Assembly (NCBI RefSeq): GCF_902497785.1
Contig: NZ_CABVHK010000020.1
Span: forward strand, 88,209 to 152,208
Length of the DNA: 64,000 nucleotides
DNA from: Pseudomonas fluorescens
GTDB taxonomy: Bacteria; Pseudomonadota; Gammaproteobacteria; Pseudomonadales; Pseudomonadaceae
Reading direction: 5' to 3'
Shown: piece by piece, positions 43,543 to 51,016 of the stretch
How the letters are laid out: each line of letters starts with the position of its first letter
Position numbering within the stretch: the first letter of the stretch is position 1
The notes under the pieces: model-generated
Database searches by the model: none
What the model saw: only the letters and a program-made list of their open reading frames with translations
Told to the model about the DNA's origin: nothing
Position numbers and translations under genes: made by a program

Positions 43543-44427
43543 ATGCACTTCGACCTGACCGACCTGCGCCTCTACCTGAACATCCTCGACACCGGCAACA
43601 TCACCGCCGGCGCCGCGCGCAGCCATCTGTCCCTGGCGGCAGCGAGTGCACGCATCCGCGCAATGGAATCTTCGCTCGGCATCGAGTTCCTCGAGCGCGG
43701 CCGTCGCGGCGTCACGCCCACGCCTGCCGGAAAAGCCCTGGCGCGACACGCGCGGCTCCTGCTGCAACACGCCGAACGCATGCAGCAGGACCTGGCCGAG
43801 TATGCGCAAGGCGTCAAAGGTCAGGTGCGTTTGTTGTGCAACACCACGGCGATCACCGAATACCTTCCCGAGTTGCTCGCCGATTTCCTGCGCAGCCACC
43901 CCAACCTCGACATCGACCTGCAAGAACTGCCCAGCGCGCGCATCACTCATGCCTTGCGCCAAGGCGCGGCGGACTTGGGGCTGGTGTCCGACGCCGTGAA
44001 CACCGATGACCTGCAGACCCGCCCGTTTCGCGACGATCCGCTGGTGCTGATCATGCCCCGCGACCATCCATTGGCCGTTGCGCCCTCGGTCAGTTTCAGC
44101 GATACCTTGCCCCACGACTACGTCGGGCTCAACGCGAACAGCGCGTTGGCGGTGCACCTTGAAGAGCAGGCGCTGCAAACCGGCTCACGCATGCAGATCC
44201 GCATCCGCGCCGACGGCTTCGACGGCGTGATGCGCATGGTCGCTCGAGGTGCCGGGCTGGCGATCGTGCCGCTGGCGGCCGTGGAGCGCTGGCCGGGCGA
44301 AAGTCCTTTCAAGAGCCTCGCCCTGCAAGAACCCTGGGCCCGGCGCAAACTGTTGCTGTGTGCCCGGGATTTTGCGGCGTTACCCGGTTATGCCAACGCC
44401 TTGCTGAACGCCTTGATGCTTCCCTGA
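43543..44427 (+). CDS. LysR-family transcriptional regulator 2
   Basis: A 294-residue LysR protein. The HTH is ITAGAARSHLSLAAASARIR (about residues 18-37), followed by MESSLGIEFLERGRRGVTPT. The effector domain follows (VRLLCNTTAITEYLPELLAD). The ATG at 43543 (MHFDLTDLRLYL) fits the family; upstream frame runs into the inverted repeat. Divergent orientation to the TauE permease suggests that permease as target. The start lacks a strong ribosome-binding site. Confidence 0.92.
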   Translation: MHFDLTDLRLYLNILDTGNITAGAARSHLSLAAASARIRAMESSLGIEFLERGRRGVTPTPAGKALARHARLLLQHAERMQQDLAEYAQGVKGQVRLLCNTTAITEYLPELLADFLRSHPNLDIDLQELPSARITHALRQGAADLGLVSDAVNTDDLQTRPFRDDPLVLIMPRDHPLAVAPSVSFSDTLPHDYVGLNANSALAVHLEEQALQTGSRMQIRIRADGFDGVMRMVARGAGLAIVPLAAVERWPGESPFKSLALQEPWARRKLLLCARDFAALPGYANALLNALMLP

Positions 44428-44543
44428 GGGGCAGACTTCAGCTTCGCGCGCTTCTGGACACTTCGATGTCGAGTTCAGACAACTGACCGATGCAAGGGCG
44501 CTATAGGGTGCGACTTCAGTTCTCCCTCACGCCCGGAGTCATC

Positions 44544-44888
44544 ATGTCCGCACCGATTACCGTTCTTCGCGACACTCACCCGCTGCCAGTGCTCGACGCC
44601 TGCAAATGGGAAAAACTCGAAGGCGATCCGCACACGGTCAACCTCAACGCCTACACCAGCGAAGACGGCAGCAAGATCATGGGCACCTGGATCTGCACGC
44701 CGGGCAAGTGGTATGTGGAATACGTGAAGTGGGAATACTGCGATTTCCGCGAGGGGTATTGCATCATCACCCCCGAAGGAAAGGAGCCGATCCACCTGCG
44801 TGCCGGTGATATTTTCGTCATCGAGCCGGGGATGAAAGGTACGTGGGAAGTGGTTGAGACCGTGCGCAAGTATTTTGTGTTTGCCTGA
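44544..44888 (+). CDS. Cupin-domain protein (DUF861/EutQ-like)
   Basis: A 114-residue single-domain cupin. Features: MGTWICTPGKWYVEYVKWEY, CDFREGYCIITPEGKEPIHL and LRAGDIFVIEPGMKGTWEVV, the pattern of DUF861 (3) cupins. The ATG at 44544 has GGAG upstream; an ATG 18 codons earlier has none. Usual metal-binding histidines of cupins are not evident. The neighbouring gene is the LysR regulator; a class-2 REPIN starts six bases past the stop. Function unknown. Confidence 0.85.
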   Translation: MSAPITVLRDTHPLPVLDACKWEKLEGDPHTVNLNAYTSEDGSKIMGTWICTPGKWYVEYVKWEYCDFREGYCIITPEGKEPIHLRAGDIFVIEPGMKGTWEVVETVRKYFVFA

Positions 44889-44893
44889 AAAAG

Positions 44894-44972
44894 CAAAAGA
44901 TCGCAGCCTTCGGCAGCTCCTACATGGGAATGTGTACACCCGGTAGGAGCTGCCGAAGGCTGCGATCTTTTT
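44894..44972. repeat. REPIN, class 2
   Basis: Inverse pair AAAAGATCGCAGCCTTCGGC ... GCCGAAGGCTGCGATCTTTT, arms of about 29 bases with a 20-base spacer, starting six bases past the cupin stop. Confidence 0.85.
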
Positions 44973-44983
44973 GTGTCGCCGAA

Positions 44984-45019
44984 TAAAAAACCGGAAACCT
45001 GCCCGACGCAGGTTCCCGG
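44984..45019 (-). terminator. Terminator of mmsAB
   Basis: Stem 44991-45002 (CCGGAAACCTGC) with 45008-45019 (GCAGGTTCCCGG), one mismatch, 5-base loop, followed on the minus strand by a T-run from the AAAAAA at 44985-44990. It starts eight bp past the mmsB stop. Confidence 0.82.
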
Positions 45020-45026
45020 AAAAACC

Positions 45027-45914
45027 CTATTGGGGTTTGCGATAGCTGTTGATGATCGCCGAGAAGTCTTTACCCCCTTCCCCGCGCTGGCTCATCGCCT
45101 GATACAACTGCTGGGCCACCGCGCCAAGCACCACCGGCTGGTGTGCCTGACGTGCCGCTTCCGTGGCCAGCCCCAGGTCCTTGAGCATCAATTCCGCGCC
45201 GAATCCGCCGGTGTAACCGCGTGACGCCGGTGCCGTTTCGACAATGCCCGGCCACGGGTTGTACATTTCCGAACTCCAGCAACGCCCGGTCGAACTGTTG
45301 ATGATGCCGGCCAGCACCGAGGTGTCGATGCCCAGCGCATCACCCAACGCCATGGCTTCGCTGACCCCGACCATCGAGATGGCCAGCAGCAGGTTGTTGC
45401 AGATCTTGGCGATTTGCCCGGTGCCGACTTCGCCGCAATGGACGATGTTTCGGCCCATCTGCGCCAGCACCGGTTGCAACGTGGCGAACAGTTCAGGCGT
45501 GGCGCCAACCATAAACGTCAGCGTCCCGGCCGTTGCGCCGCCCGTGCCACCCGACACCGGCGCATCGGCCATGGCCACGCCCTGTTGGGCCGCCGCTGCC
45601 GCCACATCACGCGCCGTCTGCGGATCGATGGTGCTGCAATCCACGGCCGGAACGCCTTTGGCGATTCCCGCCAGCACACCGTCTTCACCCAGCCACACAC
45701 TGCGCACATGCACCGCGGCGGGCAGCATGGTGATCACCAGCTCTGCACCTTGCGCCGCTTCACGTGCGTTGGCGCTGATGCTGCCGCCCAGTTGCTCCAG
45801 CTCCGCCAGCACGGTTTTGTTCAGATCAACCAGGCGCAATGAGTGGCCGGCCTTGATCAGGTTGCGGGCCATTGGCGCGCCCATGTTGCCGAGACCGATA
45901 AACGCGATTTTCAT
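45027..45914 (-). CDS. mmsB: 3-hydroxyisobutyrate dehydrogenase
   Basis: A 295-residue enzyme of valine catabolism: oxidises 3-hydroxyisobutyrate to methylmalonate semialdehyde with NAD. The NAD-binding motif GLGNMGAPMARNLIKAGH is at residues 7-24, DAPVSGGTGGATAGTL is the substrate motif and the catalytic lysine is in GQIAKICNNLL. It follows mmsA by ten bp on the same strand. Confidence 0.95.
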   Translation of the reverse strand: MKIAFIGLGNMGAPMARNLIKAGHSLRLVDLNKTVLAELEQLGGSISANAREAAQGAELVITMLPAAVHVRSVWLGEDGVLAGIAKGVPAVDCSTIDPQTARDVAAAAAQQGVAMADAPVSGGTGGATAGTLTFMVGATPELFATLQPVLAQMGRNIVHCGEVGTGQIAKICNNLLLAISMVGVSEAMALGDALGIDTSVLAGIINSSTGRCWSSEMYNPWPGIVETAPASRGYTGGFGAELMLKDLGLATEAARQAHQPVVLGAVAQQLYQAMSQRGEGGKDFSAIINSYRKPQ

Positions 45915-45924
45915 GTCCGGCTCC

Positions 45925-47451
45925 TTAACGCAAGTTGATGGTGGTGTTCACACCGTCGTTGACGCTGTCGTCATCGAACCAGCGACTGGTGACAGTCTTG
46001 GTCTGAGTGTAGAACTGCACCACTTGCTTGCCATACGGGCCGAGGTCGCCGAGCTTGGAGCCACGCGAACCGGTGAAGCTGAAGAACGGGACCGGCACTG
46101 GAATCGGGATGTTGATGCCGACCTGACCGACGTCGATTTCGCTCTGGAATTTGCGGGCCGCCGCACCGGATTGGGTGAACAGGCCAGTGCCGTTGCCAAA
46201 CGGGTTGGCGTTGACCAGCGCGATGGCCTCGTCCAGCGTATTCACTTCCAGCACCACCAGCACCGGGCCGAAGATTTCCTGGGTGTAGATCTGCATGTCG
46301 GTAGTCACGCCGGAGAACAGGGTCGGGCCAACAAAGTTGCCCTGCTCGTAACCCGCCACGCTGATGTCGCGACCGTCCAGTTCCAGCTTCGCGCCTTCCT
46401 TGATGCCGCTTTCGATCAGGTCAAGAATCCGCGCCTTGGCGCGCTTGGAAATCACCGGGCCGACGTCAGTGCCCGGCTCGCTGCCCGCATTGACCTTGAG
46501 TTTCTGCGCCAGCGCTTTCAGGTCCGGCAACCATTGCTTGGCCGCCCCGACCAGCACCACCACGGAAGTGGCCATGCAACGCTGACCGGCGGCACCGAAA
46601 CCGGCGCCGACCAGCGCATTCAGCGCCTGTTCGCGATTGGCGTCGGGCAGCACGACGGCGTGGTTTTTCGCCCCCATCATCGACTGCACGCGCTTGCCGT
46701 GTTTGCCGGCCAGGTCGTAAACGTGCGTACCGACGGCCGTCGAACCGACGAAGGAAACGGCCTTGATATCTTTATGCGTGCAGAGCGCGTCCACCACGTC
46801 CTTGCCGCCATGAACGACGTTGAGCACGCCCGCTGGAACGCCGGCCTCGATCGCCAGTTCCACCAGCAACATGGTCGACATCGGGTCCTGTTCGGACGGC
46901 TTGAGGACGAAGGTGTTGCCGCAGGCGATGGCCATCGGGAACATCCACAGCGGAATCATCGCCGGAAAGTTGAACGGGGTAATGCCGGCGCAGACGCCGA
47001 TCGGCTGACGCAGGGTGTAGGTATCAACGCCGCCCGCGACGTTCTCGGCGAACTCGCCCATTTGCAGGCTGCCGATGGAGCAAGCGTGTTCGACCACTTC
47101 CAGGCCACGGAAAATATCGCCCTCGGCATCGGCAATGGTTTTGCCCTGCTCGTTGCTGAGCACCACGGCGATGCGCTTGGAGTGTTCACGGATCAACGCC
47201 TGGAGCTTGAGCATGATGCGCATGCGCGCGCCGATTGGCGTCAGCTTCCAGGTTTGGAAGGCGCGGTGCGCGGCACTGATGGCGGCGTCGACTTCCTGCG
47301 CGGTGGCAAACGGAACTTTGGCCAGCACTTGCTGGGTCGCCGGGTTGATGATGTCGTGCCATTCGGTGGTCTGGGATTCGACCCACTTGCCGTCGATCAA
47401 CAGCTTGACGTTCTGGACGGTGGTGTCGTTTGGCGTGAGCGATGCGTTCAT
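45925..47451 (-). CDS. mmsA: CoA-acylating methylmalonate-semialdehyde dehydrogenase
   Basis: A 508-residue aldehyde dehydrogenase that converts methylmalonate semialdehyde to propionyl-CoA. Typical stretches: TPFNFPAMIPLWMFPMAIAC, KPSEQDPMSTMLLVELAIEA, VSFVGSTAVGTHVYDLAGKH, and the catalytic cysteine in GAAGQRCMATS. It ends in the MmsA signature VPVPFFSFTGSRGSKLGDLG. It is first in the operon with mmsB and divergent from a LysR gene. Confidence 0.96.
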   Translation of the reverse strand: MNASLTPNDTTVQNVKLLIDGKWVESQTTEWHDIINPATQQVLAKVPFATAQEVDAAISAAHRAFQTWKLTPIGARMRIMLKLQALIREHSKRIAVVLSNEQGKTIADAEGDIFRGLEVVEHACSIGSLQMGEFAENVAGGVDTYTLRQPIGVCAGITPFNFPAMIPLWMFPMAIACGNTFVLKPSEQDPMSTMLLVELAIEAGVPAGVLNVVHGGKDVVDALCTHKDIKAVSFVGSTAVGTHVYDLAGKHGKRVQSMMGAKNHAVVLPDANREQALNALVGAGFGAAGQRCMATSVVVLVGAAKQWLPDLKALAQKLKVNAGSEPGTDVGPVISKRAKARILDLIESGIKEGAKLELDGRDISVAGYEQGNFVGPTLFSGVTTDMQIYTQEIFGPVLVVLEVNTLDEAIALVNANPFGNGTGLFTQSGAAARKFQSEIDVGQVGINIPIPVPVPFFSFTGSRGSKLGDLGPYGKQVVQFYTQTKTVTSRWFDDDSVNDGVNTTINLR

Positions 47452-47569
47452 GCTGGTCTCCTGGACTTTGTTTTTATCGAGAGAGCGATGCAGGGAGCCA
47501 AGGCGGATAGGCGCCTTGAGATGAGGCGTGTGTCGCGAAATGGTTGTCGGACTGTTTTTGGAGTATAGA

Positions 47570-47596
47570 TGTGCAAACTTCTAATAAGAACGCACA
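47570..47596. promoter_or_regulatory. Candidate LysR-type operator in the mmsA/lysR divergent region
   Basis: A dyad around TTCTAATAAGAA (4-bp arms TTCT/AGAA, part of a T-N-A symmetric element), set within outer arms TGTGC (47570-47574) and GCACA (47592-47596). It lies 17 bp before the LysR ATG, in the 161-bp gap between the divergent genes. Spacing of outer arms is asymmetric, so the site is only tentative. Confidence 0.38.
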
Positions 47597-47612
47597 TAAA
47601 AGCCGGTCCATC

Positions 47613-48560
47613 ATGCAAAAAAACATCACCTCTCTAGGCTCGCTCAATTGGGATGACCTCAAGTTTTTCCTTGAAGTCGCCCGCACCCGCAAGGCCAGCA
47701 CCGCCGCCAAGCGTCTTGCCGTCGACTACACCACCGTGTCGCGGCGCATCAGTTCGCTGGAAGCGGCGTTGGGCACGTTGCTGTTCGAAAAATCCCGGAC
47801 CAGCGGTTTCGTCCTGACCGCCGAAGGTCAGCGTTTACTGGGTTACGCCGAGTCGATCGAAAGCACGCTGCACATGGCCTGCGAACAGGTTTCCGGCTCC
47901 GGCGTGGCGTTGTCGGGGCACGTGCGCATGGGCTGCACCGAGGGTTTCGGGAGTTTTTTCATCACCCCGCAACTCAGCCATTTCGTCGACGCCTACCCGG
48001 CGATTTCGGTGGACATCCTGCCGCTGCCGCACTTCATCAGCCTGTCCAAACGCGAGGCGGACATCGTCATTGCCCTCGAACGCCCGGAGCATGGCCCGTA
48101 CGTGTGCTGCAAACTCTGCGACTACAAATTGCAGCTGTACGCGACCCAGGACTATCTGGACAAACACCCACCCATCCGCCGCCCCGCAGACCTGGGCAAG
48201 CATTCATTCATCAGTTATGTCGACGATCTGGCGTTCAGCTCCGAGCTGTTGTACCTGGCGAACGTGCTGCCCGGCGCCAGCGCCAACCTGCGCAGTACCA
48301 GCGTGATCGCGCAGTTCGTGGCGGCCCAGCAAGGACGGTCGCTGGCAATCCTGCCGTGCTTTCTGGCAGCGCAGGATTCGCGATTACTGCCGGTGTTGCC
48401 GGACGAGATCAACATCACCCGGCAGTTCTGGATGTACTGCCGCGAGGACCTGAGGAAGCTCAAGCGGATCACGCTGTTGTGGGATTACATCCGGGAGGTG
48501 ACTGAGCAGAATCAGGGGCTGTTGATGGGTGAAAGTCGGGAGATGCTGTTCGCCGATTAG
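47613..48560 (+). CDS. LysR-family transcriptional regulator 3, divergent from mmsAB
   Basis: A 315-residue LysR regulator. The HTH KASTAAKRLAVDYTTVSRRI (about residues 27-46) is followed by SSLEAALGTLLFEKSRTSGF. The ATG at 47613 (MQKNITSLGSLNWDDLKFF) fits the family; an upstream ATG at 47544 is unsupported. It is divergent from mmsA, so it is the likely activator of valine catabolism here; P. aeruginosa uses an AraC-type MmsR, so the regulator type differs. Its stop overlaps the convergent yfiB stop. Confidence 0.92.
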   Translation: MQKNITSLGSLNWDDLKFFLEVARTRKASTAAKRLAVDYTTVSRRISSLEAALGTLLFEKSRTSGFVLTAEGQRLLGYAESIESTLHMACEQVSGSGVALSGHVRMGCTEGFGSFFITPQLSHFVDAYPAISVDILPLPHFISLSKREADIVIALERPEHGPYVCCKLCDYKLQLYATQDYLDKHPPIRRPADLGKHSFISYVDDLAFSSELLYLANVLPGASANLRSTSVIAQFVAAQQGRSLAILPCFLAAQDSRLLPVLPDEINITRQFWMYCREDLRKLKRITLLWDYIREVTEQNQGLLMGESREMLFAD

Positions 48561-49051
48561 TCGGCGCTGACGACTATCGCCACCCGGCGGTTCTCGGTTC
48601 GGCCCGCCGCCGTGTCGTTGGAGGTGACAGGCTGACTGCTGCCGAGGCCGCGTAGTTGAATGTTGTGTTCTTGCATGCCGACTGCGGTCAGCACTTTGCC
48701 GACGCTTTTAGCGCGGCGCAGGGACAATTGTTCGTTGTAAGCCTCTTTGCCCGAAGCGTCGGTGTGGCCATCGACCCGTACGCCCTCGATGCCCACACCC
48801 AGCAACGCTTTGCCAATGCGCTCGACGATTTCGGTGCTCTGCGGGTTCAGGCTTTCCACGTCACTGCCAAACAGTACTTTGCCGGACAGGCCGAACGCCC
48901 AGCCCTCGTCGGTCAATTCGAAACCTTGCTGTTTGAGCACCGCGACCTGCGCCGCGGTCAGGCCTTTTTGCGGCGCCGTCTGGCAGCCGGTCAAAGCCAG
49001 CATGGCCATGAGCAGGGTCAGCGTAAAAAATCGCAGGGTGGATGAGAACAC
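48557..49051 (-). CDS. yfiB: YfiB, OmpA-domain lipoprotein that sequesters YfiR
   Basis: A 164-residue lipoprotein from a GTG at 49051 with AGGAG upstream. The signal peptide ends in a lipobox (LMAMLALTGC). The C-terminal part is an OmpA peptidoglycan-binding domain: VRVDGHTDASGKEAYNEQLS, LRRAKSVGKVLTAVGM, GRTENRRVAIVV. YfiB binds peptidoglycan and YfiR in the periplasm, releasing YfiN. Third gene of the yfiRNB-type run; four bp past yfiN. The aws operon of SBW25 is of this type. Confidence 0.9.
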   Translation of the reverse strand: MFSSTLRFFTLTLLMAMLALTGCQTAPQKGLTAAQVAVLKQQGFELTDEGWAFGLSGKVLFGSDVESLNPQSTEIVERIGKALLGVGIEGVRVDGHTDASGKEAYNEQLSLRRAKSVGKVLTAVGMQEHNIQLRGLGSSQPVTSNDTAAGRTENRRVAIVVSAD

Positions 49052-49055
49052 GTTA

Positions 49056-50324
49056 CTAGCTCCTGGTTTGAACGTCGGCGACAGGGTGCTCCGACCCGGC
49101 GGTGTGCTGCGCGCCTCTGGCGACACGCTTGGCTTGGTACATGGCCGCATCGGCAGCATTGAGCAGTGCACCCGGCGTCGCCCCATGATCAGGGTAAACG
49201 GCGATGCCGATACTGAGTGAGGTCAACACTTGGGTAGTCCCCGGCAACGCGATCGGCTCTTCCATGCTCGCGAGAATTTTGTCGGCGATTCGCTCGGCGT
49301 CTTCGGTCTTGTGCAGCGGTGTCAGCAGGATAGCGAACTCGTCGCCTCCCAGACGCGCCACCAGATCTTCTTCGCGCAGTTGCGCTCGGACCCGATTGGC
49401 CACCGCCACAAGCACCGCATCGCCGGCGGCATGACCGAAGTTATCGTTGATCTCCTTGAACCGGTCGCTGTCGAGAAACAGTACCGCGACGCGTTCGTTG
49501 AGCTTATGGGCATTGCGCAATGAACGAATCAGTCGGCCTTCGAAAAACGCGCGGTTGGGCAAACCGGTCAGGCTGTCGTGGCTGGCCTGGTGGGCGAGGG
49601 TTTCGTTTTCGCTTTGCAGGTGGGTCTGCCAGGCTTCGAGTTCATCGAGCAAGGCATTGAAGTCGTTACCCAGGTTGTCGAGCTCGGCAATGGCGGCGGG
49701 AGGCACACGTCGGTCGAACGACCGCTCACTGCGTGCGGCGTGAGCCACGGCCGCCAGGCTGCGCAGGGGACCGGTAATCCCGCGAAGTTGTCGGCGCGCC
49801 AGGTAGAGTGCCACCCAGGCACTGACGGCGGTGCATAAAACGATACCGATCAAACCGCTGAGCAAAAAACGCATCAGGCTGCCGCCGTGACCGATGAGCA
49901 AGACGCTGCCGATTTCCCGACCTTGGTGGACGATCGGCATGCTGATCGGTTTTTCCAGAAAGGTTTTGGCCAATTGCATTTCAAGCTCGGAGAACAGTCC
50001 GGTTTCCGGCCGCTGCCAACGCGCCAGCAATTTACCTTGCGGGTCCAGGACCTGGGCGTCGGCCACTTCCTCGGTGGAGGCGATCAACGCCAACGCTTCG
50101 GTGGCGGCGGCCTTGTCGTTGAACACCACCGCCGCTTCCACGGTGTAATTGATCGAGCGGGCAATCAAATGCAGGTTGTGATCGGCGTAGACCCGCAAGG
50201 CCAGCACGCCCAGCAGCGTCAGCGAGATGCTGGCCATGGCCACGCCCACCAGCGCGACCGTCAAATGTCCACGACCGATGACCGAGCGCAAGGTCGGTCG
50301 ACTTCCCGGTTTGAATAATTTCAT
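49056..50324 (-). CDS. yfiN: YfiN (TpbB/AwsR-type) membrane diguanylate cyclase
   Basis: A 422-residue inner-membrane protein: helix 1 (ALVGVAMASISLTLLGVLAL), a periplasmic CHASE8-like domain (AAVVFNDKAAATEALALIAS), helix 2 (FLLSGLIGIVLCTAVSAWVA), HAMP, then a GGDEF domain. The active site RLGGDEFAILL is intact and a product-inhibition RxxD (REED) lies five residues before it. It makes c-di-GMP unless bound by YfiR. It overlaps yfiR by four bases. No EAL domain is present. Confidence 0.93.
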   Translation of the reverse strand: MKLFKPGSRPTLRSVIGRGHLTVALVGVAMASISLTLLGVLALRVYADHNLHLIARSINYTVEAAVVFNDKAAATEALALIASTEEVADAQVLDPQGKLLARWQRPETGLFSELEMQLAKTFLEKPISMPIVHQGREIGSVLLIGHGGSLMRFLLSGLIGIVLCTAVSAWVALYLARRQLRGITGPLRSLAAVAHAARSERSFDRRVPPAAIAELDNLGNDFNALLDELEAWQTHLQSENETLAHQASHDSLTGLPNRAFFEGRLIRSLRNAHKLNERVAVLFLDSDRFKEINDNFGHAAGDAVLVAVANRVRAQLREEDLVARLGGDEFAILLTPLHKTEDAERIADKILASMEEPIALPGTTQVLTSLSIGIAVYPDHGATPGALLNAADAAMYQAKRVARGAQHTAGSEHPVADVQTRS

Positions 50325-50896
50325 GGCGCCGCCGGCTTGCGACGCGACAGTTGCAGCACGCTGGGGTGAATGCGCACACCGCTGCGGGCGACGGAGTCGA
50401 GGTTGACCTCGAAGGACACTTGCTCATCGCTGACCCGCAGGCAAAACAGACTGCCGACGGTGCAAGGGTCGTCGCTTTCGCTGATGCTCAACACCGGGCG
50501 CCCGGTCAGCGAAGCGAACAGCCGGCCGCGCTCCTCGCTGGTCAGCTTGCCGATGTAAACCGCATCGCACTCACCGACGATGGCCGGGTTGTCAGCCAAC
50601 AGGCGGCGCACGACGACAGGTCGGCCAGTGGCCTGGGTTGTGCCTTTGACCAGATCGTCGGTGTATTCGGTAGGGCCGACAATGCACAAGCGCAGTTGCG
50701 CGGGCTCGACGGGCCAACGGGCGTAACTGAGAATTCCGAGAACGACCTGCGTGACCGATTGGGCACGTTGGTCAGCGATGCCGGATGGCGTTTCCGGCTG
50801 AGCGAAAACGATGAAACTCAGCAAACAGAGAAAGCCTGCCAGAACCATTCGCTTGCAGCCAACGATGCACCCTGCCATCCAGACAGCGACCTTCAT
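50321..50896 (-). CDS. yfiR: YfiR, periplasmic repressor of YfiN
   Basis: A 191-residue DUF4154 protein with a signal peptide (MVLAGFLCLLSFIVFAQPE). The motif VVLGILSYARWPVEPAQLRL and the redox cysteines (CIVGP, GECDAVYIG, DDPCTVGSLFCLRV) are typical. It inhibits YfiN in the periplasm and is freed by YfiB. The ATG at 50896 (MKVAVW) is chosen for a plausible signal peptide; a start at 50944 lacks support. First gene of the run, 120 bp past recD. Confidence 0.9.
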   Translation of the reverse strand: MKVAVWMAGCIVGCKRMVLAGFLCLLSFIVFAQPETPSGIADQRAQSVTQVVLGILSYARWPVEPAQLRLCIVGPTEYTDDLVKGTTQATGRPVVVRRLLADNPAIVGECDAVYIGKLTSEERGRLFASLTGRPVLSISESDDPCTVGSLFCLRVSDEQVSFEVNLDSVARSGVRIHPSVLQLSRRKPAAP

Positions 50897-51016
50897 GCAG
50901 GGATTCTCTTCGATCGTAACGAAATAATGCGGCAACCATAGCACAGCGCCGATACACCCGCGAGGCCACGCAACAGGGCACTTCGGACAGTTTCCGTCGT
51001 CTGGTGACGGCGCTTT

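Noticed and set aside
29454..44972. Repeated inverted hairpins considered as a CRISPR array
   Set aside because: The repeats are isolated inverse pairs with no regular direct-repeat/spacer spacing, so they are REPINs.
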